Source: Rhodocyclales bacterium (GTDB lineage: Bacteria; Pseudomonadota; Gammaproteobacteria; Burkholderiales; Rhodocyclaceae). From it: a stretch of 64,000 nucleotides of DNA. Shown here piece after piece: positions 20,273 through 31,586 of the stretch (position 1 is its first letter; the number at the start of each line of letters is the position of its first letter). Under the pieces are notes generated by a model. The model had not been told where the DNA came from and did no database searches. It saw nothing but the letters and a program-made list of their open reading frames with translations. The DNA lies in assembly GCA_016235165.1 (NCBI GenBank), contig JACRLX010000050.1, positions 79,665 through 143,664 of the forward strand, given 5' to 3'. A program made the translations under genes and the position numbers.

Positions 20273-21451
20273 TCAGCGGTAGCGCTTCAGGTACAGCGCC
20301 TCGAAGGCATCCTTGGCCGTGTGCATCAGCCTCATGCGCGGCAGCGCCCAGGCGGAGGATTCCGTGCGCCGTACCAGCATGCCGGCATCGAGGCTGTCGA
20401 CGATGCACATCAGCTCGACCTTGAATTTCCTGTCGGCGGGGCGGCCGTCGAGTTCCGCAGCCAGATTTTCGGCGGCGGTGGCGGCCTGCAGGTCGGCCAT
20501 GTGCGCCTGCTTCGGCATCCAGTCCGGGCCGGGGAAGCTGCCGGCATCGCCGGCCACATAGACATGCTCGACGCCGGCCACGCGGCAATGCGCGTCGGCG
20601 GCGATCAGGCCGCCGGGCGAGCGCGGCAGGGACGTGTTGTCGAACCAGGCGTTGCCGGTCAGGCCGGGCATGAAGACGATGATGTCGGCGGGAATTTCGC
20701 CGCCGTCGGTCTTGACCTTGTCCGCCTCGAAGCCGGCGATCTTGTGGCCCAGGTGGGTCTCGATGCCGCGCCGTTTCATCTCCGCCATCAGGCGTTCGAC
20801 GGCCTTTTCACCGAGGCGGTTGCCGGGTTTGGGCATGGGGTTGAAGAACACCAGCCTGATCCGGTCGCGGCGCCCCTCGCGGCGCAACTGTGTGTCGAGG
20901 CCGAAGGCGAATTCGAACACCGGTCCGCCGCGCATGGCCACCGGCTCGTTGGGGTTGCCGGCGAAGCCGAGCGCGATGGTGCCGGATTGCAGGGCGGCCA
21001 CCTTCTCGCGCAGGCGTTCCACCGGGGCGATGCCCTCGCAGGGCAGGATGGCGTGTTCGATGCCCGGCAGCTTCTTGATGAAGCGTCCGCCGCAGGCGAT
21101 CACCAGGCCATCGTTGGCGATGGTGCCGGCGCTGCTCTCCACTTGCCGGCCGTCCGCGCTGAGCCCGGTGGCCTCGCCGGCGACGAAGTCGATGCGCTGT
21201 TCGCGGAAGAACTTTTCCAGCGGCACCACCAGGTCGTCGGGCTTGCGTTTCCCGGAAGGCAGCCAGATCAGGCTAGGCAGGTAAGTCAGTGCGGGCTGCG
21301 GCGCGAGCAGCGTGATCTTCGCCACGGTATCGTGTTTGCGCAGGCAGCGTGCGGCGGTCAGGGCGGCGAAGCCGCCGCCGATGACGGTGATTCTTGGCCA
21401 TGGAATCTTCGGGGCTTGGCGATGCAAATTTGGGGCGCCATAGTCGCCCAT
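20273..21451 (-). CDS. FAD-dependent oxidoreductase, SQR-like (copy 2)
   Basis: Very high similarity along full length to ORF 8014..9144. Confidence 0.8.
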   Translation of the reverse strand: MGDYGAPNLHRQAPKIPWPRITVIGGGFAALTAARCLRKHDTVAKITLLAPQPALTYLPSLIWLPSGKRKPDDLVVPLEKFFREQRIDFVAGEATGLSADGRQVESSAGTIANDGLVIACGGRFIKKLPGIEHAILPCEGIAPVERLREKVAALQSGTIALGFAGNPNEPVAMRGGPVFEFAFGLDTQLRREGRRDRIRLVFFNPMPKPGNRLGEKAVERLMAEMKRRGIETHLGHKIAGFEADKVKTDGGEIPADIIVFMPGLTGNAWFDNTSLPRSPGGLIAADAHCRVAGVEHVYVAGDAGSFPGPDWMPKQAHMADLQAATAAENLAAELDGRPADRKFKVELMCIVDSLDAGMLVRRTESSAWALPRMRLMHTAKDAFEALYLKRYR

Positions 21452-21500
21452 CGCTTGGCCAAGGGCTAGCGCCGGACAGGAATATCCCGTCGTGCTCGCG

Positions 21501-21963
21501 CTCAGCCGCCCTTCAACACCTTGCCGGCACCGTCGCGCACCGTGACATTCACCGGAAAACCGCCGCGCACGCTTTGTGTGACCACGCAGAAATCCTCGAA
21601 CTGGTCGAGCACGCGATCGAGGTGTTCGAGGCTACCGGCCTCCGCCTCGAACTGGATCACCACATCGACGTGGCCGACGCGCAGGCGCTTTTCCTCGTTG
21701 CGTTCCAGGTGCGCGGTAACGGTGCTGACGATCTGCCCCGGATGGTTCTTGAACTTGCGCAGCGCGAACAGCAGGCTGGCCGAAAGGCAGTTGGCGACGC
21801 CGGCGGCGAGCAGGCGCGAGGGATTGGGGCCGGCATCGTGGCCCAGCGGTGGTGGCTCGTCGGCCAGCAGGGGCGGGATGTCCTGGTCGAAACGGATCAG
21901 GAAGGCGAAGTCCTCCTGCTGTTCGAGGGTGAAACTGAATTGTTGCGTGTCGCTCGGGATGTG
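21501..21963 (-). pseudogene. OsmC-like protein, copy 1, apparently lacking a start codon
   Basis: Reads ...PSDTQQFSFTLEQQEDFAFLIRFDQDIPPLL...; the ATG of the paralogue at 56549 is CCG here; no upstream in-frame ATG/GTG/TTG seen. Confidence 0.6.
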
Positions 21964-21970
21964 CCCCTGA

Positions 21971-22002
21971 TGAAAGTCGGCGCTGGCACTACGGCGGTCA
22001 TC
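21971..22002 (+). repeat. KVGAG-type dispersed repeat (TGAAAGTCGGCGCTGGCACTACGGCGGTCAT)
   Basis: Intergenic, upstream of OsmC copy 1. Confidence 0.75.
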
Positions 22003-22387
22003 AGTTCGAAATCGTTGCCGTCGCCCAGTTCATGACAGCGGCTACCGTGGCGGCGAGCGCTGCGCGCGAAATGTCGGGGATCAGTTCGTCGTTATAGCGG
22101 TATTCCACGGCAAACGGATTGAGGCCGCGAAGCTGGTCCAGCGACAGTGGCAGCGCGATGCCTTTGTCGCAAATCACCTGGCCCAGCGCGGCAAGATCGT
22201 GTGTGCGCGGCACGTCCAGACCGAAGTGCACCGCAATCGCCTTGAGTGCCTTTTCCACGGCCTGCTGCGCGTGGAATCCCAACGCCGCCAGGCTTGCCTG
22301 GCTCAAGGGCAGCAGCAGGTCGAAGGTTTCCTGATCACGCCGCGCTAGCCGCAGCAGGCGCAAGGCTTCTTCACGCTGCGGCGTCAT
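22001..22387 (-). CDS. HEPN-domain protein
   Basis: MTPQREEALRLLRLARRDQETFDLLLPLS...HAQQAVEKALKAIAVHFGLDVPRTHDL. Confidence 0.8.
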   Translation of the reverse strand: MTPQREEALRLLRLARRDQETFDLLLPLSQASLAALGFHAQQAVEKALKAIAVHFGLDVPRTHDLAALGQVICDKGIALPLSLDQLRGLNPFAVEYRYNDELIPDISRAALAATVAAVMNWATATISN

Positions 22388-22694
22388 AGAGCAGCCTGCC
22401 TTCCCGCTTGGCCCAGTACGGCACCGTGCCCGTCACCTGGCTGCGTCGCTCGAATTCCTCTTGCGAGAACACCAGCACGTCCACGCCGACCCCGATAGAT
22501 CCAACGGCACGATGGAGCTTCATGTACTCGGCGGCCTTGTCGCGAACTTCGCGTTCGACCACCAGCAGGTCGAGGTCCGACCCTTCGTCGGCATTGCCGC
22601 GCGCGTAGGAGCCGAACAGGAAAATCCGCAGCGGACTTTCAGCGGCGGCGGCGGCGCGGCGGGCGGCTTCGACGATGGCTTGCTCGGTAAGCAT
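22371..22694 (-). CDS. MNT-type nucleotidyltransferase
   Basis: LFGSYARGNADEGSDLDLLVVE; overlaps HEPN gene. Confidence 0.85.
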   Translation of the reverse strand: MLTEQAIVEAARRAAAAAESPLRIFLFGSYARGNADEGSDLDLLVVEREVRDKAAEYMKLHRAVGSIGVGVDVLVFSQEEFERRSQVTGTVPYWAKREGRLLYDAAA

Positions 22695-22763
22695 GTTCGA
22701 TCAACCGGTCAGGGACGCCGCGATGCTATCACGCTGTCCCTGCGCTGCGCTCCAGGTTCGATG

Positions 22764-23480
22764 TCAGAAGGCGAAAATAGCCTTGTTCTCGGCATCGCAG
22801 TCTTTGCCACGATCAATATAGAGTTCCACTGCGGACTCACGCTCCCAGACAACGTAGTTGTAGGTGACTCCTCCTCGTCCCGCTCCGGTTCCGATCCAAT
22901 GATATTTTCCAGGGCTGATCGTCGCGTGCAGTTTGGTTTTCGACTTGGCTTCGGCGAGGAGCCGTGTCCAGAAAGCACGCCTGACGTCGTAGCGCTCTGC
23001 AAATTCGTGCTTCGCCTTACCGACGGCCTTGGTGGATTCGCTTGGACCCACGATCAAGGTCAGCAATGGGGCAGCCGAAGATTCCCCGATCTTTATTGCT
23101 TCAAGCTTAACGAGATAGAAGTCCGCAGTGGATGCTTCATTCAGTCAGGTGATTGCTGATACGTGCTCCGGCCGGGGATCGGAAACAATCCAGACCGCCG
23201 CCTTTGCCTCCATCGCCACCAGATAGGTAATGAGCTTGCCGAGATGATCGTGGTTTGACTTCTCCAGTTGGTTCTCGACGATGACCTTTGCCCCCGACTC
23301 GTCCTCGGCAACGATGTCGACACTGAAGTCCCCGGCATTTTGTTCGCGCTCGGCATTTGACAAAGAGATGTCGAGGCAGTCATTGAGAACGTCAATGTTG
23401 TCTTCAAGCCAGCGCGTGAAATCGTGGGCTTCGTGCTTGAATGCTTCGCGCAGCGGGATGCGCGTGATTTTCTGAATCAT
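22764..23480 (-). pseudogene. DUF4268/PD-(D/E)XK-like protein interrupted by an in-frame TGA at 23147-23145
   Basis: ORFs 23145..23480 and 22764..23066 are in the same frame; bridging reads HVSAIT-*-LNEASTADFYLVKLEAIKIGESSAAPLL. Confidence 0.75.
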
Positions 23481-23494
23481 GGGCTAGTCCTTGG

Positions 23495-25938
23495 CTATGT
23501 GTGCGGGTCCTGCTCGAAAGATGGCCGGTCTCGCAAGTGATCGCATGCCGGGCGTTCCTCATTCGCCACGGCACGCGAGGCCTTTTCATGGCTGCGCGAA
23601 GCGGCTGGGTTCAGCACCCTTTTTCGTTCTTCTAGCCAGGTTCGTCCCTGCTTTCGCAAGTAGTTATTGCGAAACCAGTCAAACTGGCCATCTCCATCGG
23701 AAAGACGCCGGATCAGGCCGAAGTGGCTTCTGCTTTGGAAACGGAATCCCTCGGGGTCGGCGATCAGCTCACCAGCAATGAAATGTTCTCCCGACGAGGG
23801 GTCTCCACCACCATTTGGATAACCGTCCTCGATCCATCCAAAGCCCATGCCGGTACCGAACACGAATACAGCAAAGCGACGCATGACGTGATTCGGATCG
23901 TCGGGCATGCGATGCGTCTCGTAATCGCTGCCGTCACCGTAGAACGACCGGTCGCATAGGGCAATCTCTGCCCCCCATTGCCAGCGTTCGTTGGAAACTT
24001 CCGCATCGAATGTGCTTCGACTGACGGGCTCCTTTGCGGAGCGCTCCAGGTTCAGCGCCAGCAACCGCCGCAGGATTTCCTCGTCGGGCATGTCGGGTGT
24101 GTAGTCGTTCCAGCCGTAGGCGGCGGCGACTGCCGCGTCGAGCGCCTTGTGCGCGTTGTCCAGCCAAGCCGGGCGGGCGTTGTAGAGATTGGTCAGGGTG
24201 CGCTTCTTCAGCTCGGCCTCGAAGCCGGCCCTGGCCAGGCCTCGAAGATGCTTCCGCTGCCGACAATGCGGTCGAGCACCTTGCGGTTGGCGCCGCCGCG
24301 TACCGAGTTGGTGCCGACCAGTCCGGCCGCCATGCACTTCCCGCTTTCGACTTGCGCCCTTGCCTTCTCGAACCAGTAGGTGACAAAGTCCGCTCCGCCC
24401 GGCACACGGCCTTCGTAGCACTTGCGCAGTGCTTCGGTGTAGTCGGCGCCGAGTTGTCCGCGCATCACCTTGTCCCCAAGAAACGGCGGATTGCCGACAA
24501 TCGCGTCGCAGGCGGGCCATTCAGCCTCGCTCGCCGTGCCGTCAGCGCCGACTTTCAGCAGCGCGTCGCGGTTCTCGATGGTGTCGAGCGGGCGCAGGAC
24601 GGGCTGCGTTGCATACGGGTAGCCATTCCTCAACATCCATTGCAGCTCGCCGATCCAGACCGTGACTCGCGCCAGTTCGGCGGCATAGGGGTCGAGTTCG
24701 ATGCCGAGCACATTGGCCGGCGATACCTCGATGCCCACTTGGCGTTGCAGGCCCAGCGCTTCGGCTTCGGTATTGGCGCGGCGCTCCAGGTCCTTCAGCG
24801 CCTTCAGCGCGAGGTAGAGGAAGTTGCCGCTGCCGCAGGCCGGGTCGAGCACGCGGTAGTTGCGCAGGCGTTCGAGGTGATGCTGGAAGATCGCGGTGGC
24901 GTCCTTGTGCGCCTTGTCGCCATGCTTTTTCGATTTGGCCAGCAGCGCGGCGATCTTCTCCTTCGCGGCCTGCCATTCGGCCGTGAGCGGGCGCACGATC
25001 ACCGGCTCGACCAGGCGCATGATCGTTGCCGGGTCGGTGTAGTGGGCGCCGAGCTGCGAACGTTTGGAAGGATTGAGGCCGCGTTCGAACAGGGTGCCGA
25101 AGATCGAGGGGTCGATATTGCGCCAGTCCATGCCGGCCGCGCGTTGCAGGGCGGCGATGTCGGCGCGCTCCAGCGGCGGCACGTCGACGCGGGCGAAAAG
25201 GCCGCCGTTGAACCAGGCGATGGTCTCGTCGCCGTAGTCGCCGCCGTCGCGCATGGCGGCGAACAGCGCGCTCAGCCGATTCGCGGCCCGCGCCGGATCG
25301 TCGGCGGCGCGGTTCAGCAGGCCGGTGAACAGGCCGCGCGGCAGCAGGCCCTCGTCCTCGGCGAACATGCAGAACAGGCACTGGATCAGGAAGTGAGCCA
25401 CCGGCTGGGCTTCCAGCCCGCGCTGACGCAGGGTTTCGGCCAGCGCGCCGAACTGGCCAGCGGCTTCTTCGGTGATGGCGGCGAGCGATTTCACCGGGCG
25501 CAGCTGCTCGGGATCGGTGAACACCCAGCGCAGGGTTTGCAGATTCTCGGGAGCGCCGATGTCGGCGATGGCGATATGGCGCGGCTGGTCCGGGTAGCCG
25601 GTAAAGGCGGTGTGGATCTCGATGATCTCGCGGTCGCTGACCACCAGCAGCGGCGGGTTTTCGAGTTCCAGCGCGTAATCAGTCAGCTGCTTCAGCGCGG
25701 CGCGCAGGTCGCGCCCCGGGCACTTGTTTTCCCAGCCGAAGTGGCCGCGCTTCCATACATCGGCCCAACCATCACCGCCGCTGGCCTTGCCGGCGCCGCG
25801 CTCGAAGCAGTAGTGGTCGAGATCGCGCGGCTTGTCCACGCCAAGCAGATCGCACAGGTCGTCGAAATGGCCTTGCGCCCCGGCCCTTTCGGTAAGCGGA
25901 TTGTTCTGCCAGAGGGCGATGAATCTTTCAGGTGTCAT
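23495..25938 (-). pseudogene. DNA methyltransferase (N6-adenine, class I SAM) with internal deletion and frameshift near 24235
   Basis: N-terminal ORF has NPPF motif (CDAIVGNPPFLGDKVMRG) but breaks after SGSIFEAW; C-terminal segment ELKKRTLTNLYNARPAWLDNAHKALDAAVAAAYGW continues in another frame. Confidence 0.7.
24528..24557 (-). repeat. KVGAG-type dispersed repeat (CTGAAAGTCGGCGCTGACGGCACGGCGAGC)
   Basis: In frame in methyltransferase: LKVGADGTAS, just before NPPF motif. Confidence 0.78.
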
Positions 25939-26023
25939 GCCGCGATTGTGCCGCAAAAACTCCCGCAGGGACGCAGAACGCTGGCGCCGAAACCGCGGCA
26001 ACCGTGACGACGACGTGCTTGCC

Positions 26024-27359
<1,336 letters not shown>

Positions 27360-27373
<14 letters not shown>

Positions 27374-28808
27374 AGGGGATCTCGATGCGGAAGGTGGTGT
27401 TGCCCGGCTCGCTGTCCACGGTCAGCCCGCCATTGAGCTGCTTGACGATCTGGTAGACCACCCAGAGGCCGAGGCCGTGGCCCTTCTCGCGACCGCTGGC
27501 GAAGGGCTCGAAGAGGTGGGCCATCCGGCTGTCGGGGATGTGGGCGCCATCGTTGCAGACCGACAGGTGCAGCATCCCGTTCCTTGCATCCATGCCGAGG
27601 CGTACCTTGCCGCCGTGATCGGCGGCGGCCACGGCATTCAGCAGCAGGTTGAGCACGATCTGTCGCAGCAAGGTCGCCGGCAGCGGCAGCGGGCTTTGCA
27701 GCCGGCCGCCGACGTGCAGCGTCACCTTGCGGGCGGCGGCTTCGGCGTCGACCAGGATCAGCAGGTCGTCGATGTCGGCCGGGGCGAAGGAGCGGTCCTT
27801 GGCCTTGGTCTCGACCAGCAGCGCCGCCACGGTGTTGCGGATCTGGTCGAGGCCGCGTTCCAGCAGGGAGAAGGTTTCCAGCGCCAGCGGGTCGCCGTTG
27901 CCGTGGCGGCGATAGGTGGTGATCGCGGTCAGCATGCCGCCCAGTGGATTGTTGATCTCGTGCGCGATGCCGGCCGAGAGGCGGCCCACGGCAGCCAGGC
28001 GCTGCGAGGCGATCATCTGTTCCTCCAGTTCCTGCTTCTCGCGCAGTTCGCCGACCATGCGGCGGAAGGCATCGCCGAGCTGGCCGATCTCGTCCTTGTT
28101 CTGCGGCAGATCGGGCAGCCGGGCGGAGCCGAGTTCGCCGGGCACCTGGCGCATGGCATCGGCCAGTGCCAGCAGGGGCGCTCCGGTCTGGCGCGCGGCG
28201 AACCACGACACCGGCAGGATCAGCAGCAGCACCAGCAGGGTGACGAAGGCCGCACGCCCAACCAGGCCGATGAAGCGCGGCACGAAGGAAATCTTCGAAT
28301 AGCCGAGGATCACGTGGCCCAGCGCGACACCGTCGGCCACCAGCGGCGACATGACGAAGTAATGGACCGAATCGGCCGGCTCGATCACCTGCTGTTCGGT
28401 TGACTTGCGGTCCATCAGCGCCGCCCGCAGGCGTGCGTAGGCACCGCCCTGCCGGGCCGGGCTGGCACCGATCGGGAAATCGCGCGGCCGGCTGGAGACG
28501 AACACGCGGAATTCGGCATCGGTCACCATGACCACGTCGGCCTGCAGTTCGGGGGCGATGGCGGCCGGGTCGCGCGCCGATTGCAGGATCTCGTAGGCGC
28601 GCCAGATGTCGTCGTGCAACACTGGCGTAACCAGGGTGTTGGCCAGCACCCGCGCCAGGCTCTTGGCATGGGACTCCAGGTTCTGGCGCATTTCGTCGTA
28701 CTCGCGCGTGACCAGCGCCGCCGTGACGGCCAGCGCGGTGCCGAGTACCGCCGCCATCACCCGCAGCGGTATCTTCCAGCGCAGCGAAAGGTCGTCGAGC
28801 GCGATCAA
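27360..28808 (-). CDS. Membrane sensor histidine kinase
   Basis: HAMP-like region, RLSAGIAHEINNPLGG H-box, GHGLGLWVVYQIV; TTG start overlapping upstream stop. Confidence 0.88.
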
Positions 28809-29683
28809 ACCTTGCCCACCCGCATCGCCATGCGCGCGATGCCGTCGAACAGCGCGGGCTGGCCGGCGACGAAGCCGTCCAGGCTCAACAGCCGCAGCAG
28901 TTGCGCACCCTCGGGGTCGGCCGGCATGTCGAGCAGGGCGCCGCGAAACTGCCGCATTTCCGCCGCGGGAATGTCGCGGCGGGCGACAAAAGGCGTATGG
29001 CCGAAATCGGGCGAGCGTTCGATGATGCGGGTGGCGCTGGTCAGGCCGGGGTGGAACTCGGCCAGGGTGTCCCAGACATAGCCATCCACCGCGCCGCCGT
29101 CGGCCAGGCCCACCCCCACCGCCTCGACCACCTTGCGGTGCGCCCAGGTGAAGAAGCTGCGCGAGAAGAAGGTGGTCGGGTTCTCGCCCTGGCTGGCGAG
29201 GCGGTATTGCGGATAGAGGAAGCCCGAATTGGAATCCGGGTCCGAATAGGCGAATACCTTGCCGCGCAAGTCGGCCAGGCTGCCGGTCTTGCGATCGTCG
29301 GCCGGCACGATGAGGTAGGACTGGTAGTAGGGGCGCCCGCGCCACACCGGTACCGCGACCAGCCGCAGATCATGCCGGTAGCGTACATAGGGATAGCCGC
29401 AGATCCATGCAAAGTCGAGCTTGCCGCCGCGGATCAGGTCCATCACCTCGCGATAGCTGCCACGCTGGACGAAGACCACGGAACGCTTCAGTCGGCGCTC
29501 CAGCCACACTCGCCAGCGCGTCAGGAAGCTCATCTGGTCGTCAAGGAATACCGGTGTCAGGCCGACTCGCAAGCCGCCCTGCTCGGCGCGCGCAGGCAGC
29601 AGCGGCAGGGCGGCCGCAACCAGCGCGGAGCGCAGGAAACATCGCCTGCGCAGGCGGACCGGACTGCGATCATCGTCGTTCAT
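28805..29683 (-). CDS. PhnD-like periplasmic substrate-binding protein (sensory)
   Basis: Signal peptide; LRVGLTPVFLDDQMSFLTRWRVWLERRL...LDFAWICGYPYVRY...DPDSNSGFLYP. Confidence 0.85.
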   Translation of the reverse strand: MNDDDRSPVRLRRRCFLRSALVAAALPLLPARAEQGGLRVGLTPVFLDDQMSFLTRWRVWLERRLKRSVVFVQRGSYREVMDLIRGGKLDFAWICGYPYVRYRHDLRLVAVPVWRGRPYYQSYLIVPADDRKTGSLADLRGKVFAYSDPDSNSGFLYPQYRLASQGENPTTFFSRSFFTWAHRKVVEAVGVGLADGGAVDGYVWDTLAEFHPGLTSATRIIERSPDFGHTPFVARRDIPAAEMRQFRGALLDMPADPEGAQLLRLLSLDGFVAGQPALFDGIARMAMRVGKV

Positions 29684-29779
29684 GACGGCGATGATAAGCG
29701 CGAAAGGCGCCGCGCTTCCAGCCAAACGCGCGGGAGTTACCTTGTTGTAGCAGGTTGCAGCGCAGCATCCAAAGCGAGT

Positions 29780-29795
29780 GTTACGCCGGCGTAAC
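29780..29795. promoter_or_regulatory. 16-bp perfect palindrome between PhnD-like gene and molybdoenzyme operon
   Basis: GTTACGCCGGCGTAAC. Confidence 0.6.
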
Positions 29796-29984
29796 GCAAC
29801 CGGCGGCGCGGCAATTTTGCGGACCGACACAATCCCCTTGATCGACAAGGAATTGGCCGTCGCGGCGACGGCGTGGTCCGGATGTTGCTGAAAGGAAACG
29901 GCGGCTTGATCCGGGTTGCCCTTGGGCGCCGGATCGCCGGGACAAAAACCGAATCACGGCAGGCACAAAGAGGAGGCAAGACAC

Positions 29985-30695
29985 ATGAGCGAAGAACTGA
30001 GGGTTTCGCCCATCGAAACCCGTGGCGTCGCCGGCAAGCGCCGGTTTGCCATGGTGGTCGATACGCGGCGCTGCATCGGTTGCATGGCATGCCAGGTCGC
30101 ATGCAAGGCAGAGTACGACACGCCGCTGGGCGTCAACCGGACCTGGGTGCCTTACAAGGTGGTCGGCAAGTATCCCAATGTCAAAAAGCAGTTCCTGCCA
30201 CGGCTGTGCAACCACTGCGACGACGCGCCCTGCGTGCGCAACTGCCCGGTCGAGGCGACCTTCAAGGTCGAGGACGGCGGCTTCATCCTGCAACGCTACG
30301 AGCGCTGCATCGGCTGCCGCAGCTGCATGGCGGCCTGCCCCTACAACGCGCGCTTCATGCTGCCCTCGCACCGCACCTACACGCCGATCACCAACGTGGT
30401 CGACAAGTGCACCTTCTGCTTCCACCGCGTGACGCAGAACCTGGTGCCGGCCTGCGTGCAGACCTGCATCGGCCGTTCGCGCGTGTTCGGCGACCTCAAC
30501 GATCCAAACAGCGAGGTCTCCTATCTGGTGGCGAAGAACGCGACCCAGGTGTTGCGCCCGGAAGAAGGCACCAAGCCGCACGTCTTCTACATCGGCGCCG
30601 ACCGCAACGCCACCGAGTTCGGCCGCGACGCCTACCGCCAGCCCGAAGTGATGGAGCTCGAGCGCTCCGCCTTCAAGCGCAACTTCAAGATCTGA
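29985..30695 (+). CDS. 4Fe-4S electron-transfer subunit (PsrB/TtrB/SoeB-like)
   Basis: Four ferredoxin Cys clusters (CIGCMACQVAC, CNHCDDAPCVRNCP, CIGCRSCMAACP, CTFCFHR...C). Confidence 0.9.
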   Translation: MSEELRVSPIETRGVAGKRRFAMVVDTRRCIGCMACQVACKAEYDTPLGVNRTWVPYKVVGKYPNVKKQFLPRLCNHCDDAPCVRNCPVEATFKVEDGGFILQRYERCIGCRSCMAACPYNARFMLPSHRTYTPITNVVDKCTFCFHRVTQNLVPACVQTCIGRSRVFGDLNDPNSEVSYLVAKNATQVLRPEEGTKPHVFYIGADRNATEFGRDAYRQPEVMELERSAFKRNFKI

Positions 30696-30705
30696 GAGGG
30701 ACATC

Positions 30706-31563
30706 ATGGGTGATTACGTCTGGTTTCACGATGTGTCGTGGCACGCGAGCTACGCCGTCTATTTCTTCGTCATCGGCATCCTCGCCGGTCTGTCCTTCAT
30801 GTCCTACGGCTCCTGGATCACGCCGGCATTGCGTCCGCTGCGCGAAAAGGCGGCCTATGGCTCGCTCGGCCTGCTGGCGCTGGGCGGCCTGCTGCTGATC
30901 GGCGACCTGTCGCAGCCGATGCGTTTCCTCAACATCCTCAATCCCGGCTACCTGAACTTCAGCTCGCCGCTGGCCTGGGGCGCGCTCAACATCGTCGCCT
31001 TCGGCATCTGTTCGGTGCTCTACATCATGGCTCTGAAGAAGGGCGACGAGGCCAGGGGCAAGCTGCTGGCGCTGGTGACGGCGCTGCTGGCGCTGGGCCT
31101 GCCGGTGTATACCGGCTTCGACCTGACGGTGCACCAGTCGCGCCCGGTGTGGAACTCGCCGATCATTCCGGTGCTGTTCGTCGCCATGGCGATCGCCTCA
31201 GGCTCGGCCGTCGGTTCGCTGCTGGCGATGGGCAATGACGAGGCGCAGAAGGTCCTGCGCCAGTACATGCTGTGGTCGGCCGGCGCGGTGTCGATCATGC
31301 TGGTCTCGGTGATGGGCACCACCAACTACGGCGGCTCGGCCCAGGAACTGACCTTCATGATCATGACCACCGGCACCATGGGCCTGCTCTTCGTCGGCGT
31401 CGGCTTCCTGGCCGGCAGCGTGGCCCCGGCGGTGCTGCTGTTCGCGCCAATGGGCAAGAGCCAGGGCGTCCTGATGGTTTCCGCCCTGCTCATCCTGGTC
31501 GGTGGCGCGGCCCTGCGCTATGTGTTGCTGATGGCCCCGCAACAATTGCAGACCCTGTATTGA
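30706..31563 (+). CDS. NrfD/PsrC-like membrane anchor
   Basis: Hydrophobic polytopic protein between FeS and molybdopterin subunit genes. Confidence 0.85.
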   Translation: MGDYVWFHDVSWHASYAVYFFVIGILAGLSFMSYGSWITPALRPLREKAAYGSLGLLALGGLLLIGDLSQPMRFLNILNPGYLNFSSPLAWGALNIVAFGICSVLYIMALKKGDEARGKLLALVTALLALGLPVYTGFDLTVHQSRPVWNSPIIPVLFVAMAIASGSAVGSLLAMGNDEAQKVLRQYMLWSAGAVSIMLVSVMGTTNYGGSAQELTFMIMTTGTMGLLFVGVGFLAGSVAPAVLLFAPMGKSQGVLMVSALLILVGGAALRYVLLMAPQQLQTLY

Positions 31564-31586
31564 TCGGCCACGAGGAGATTAAGAAA

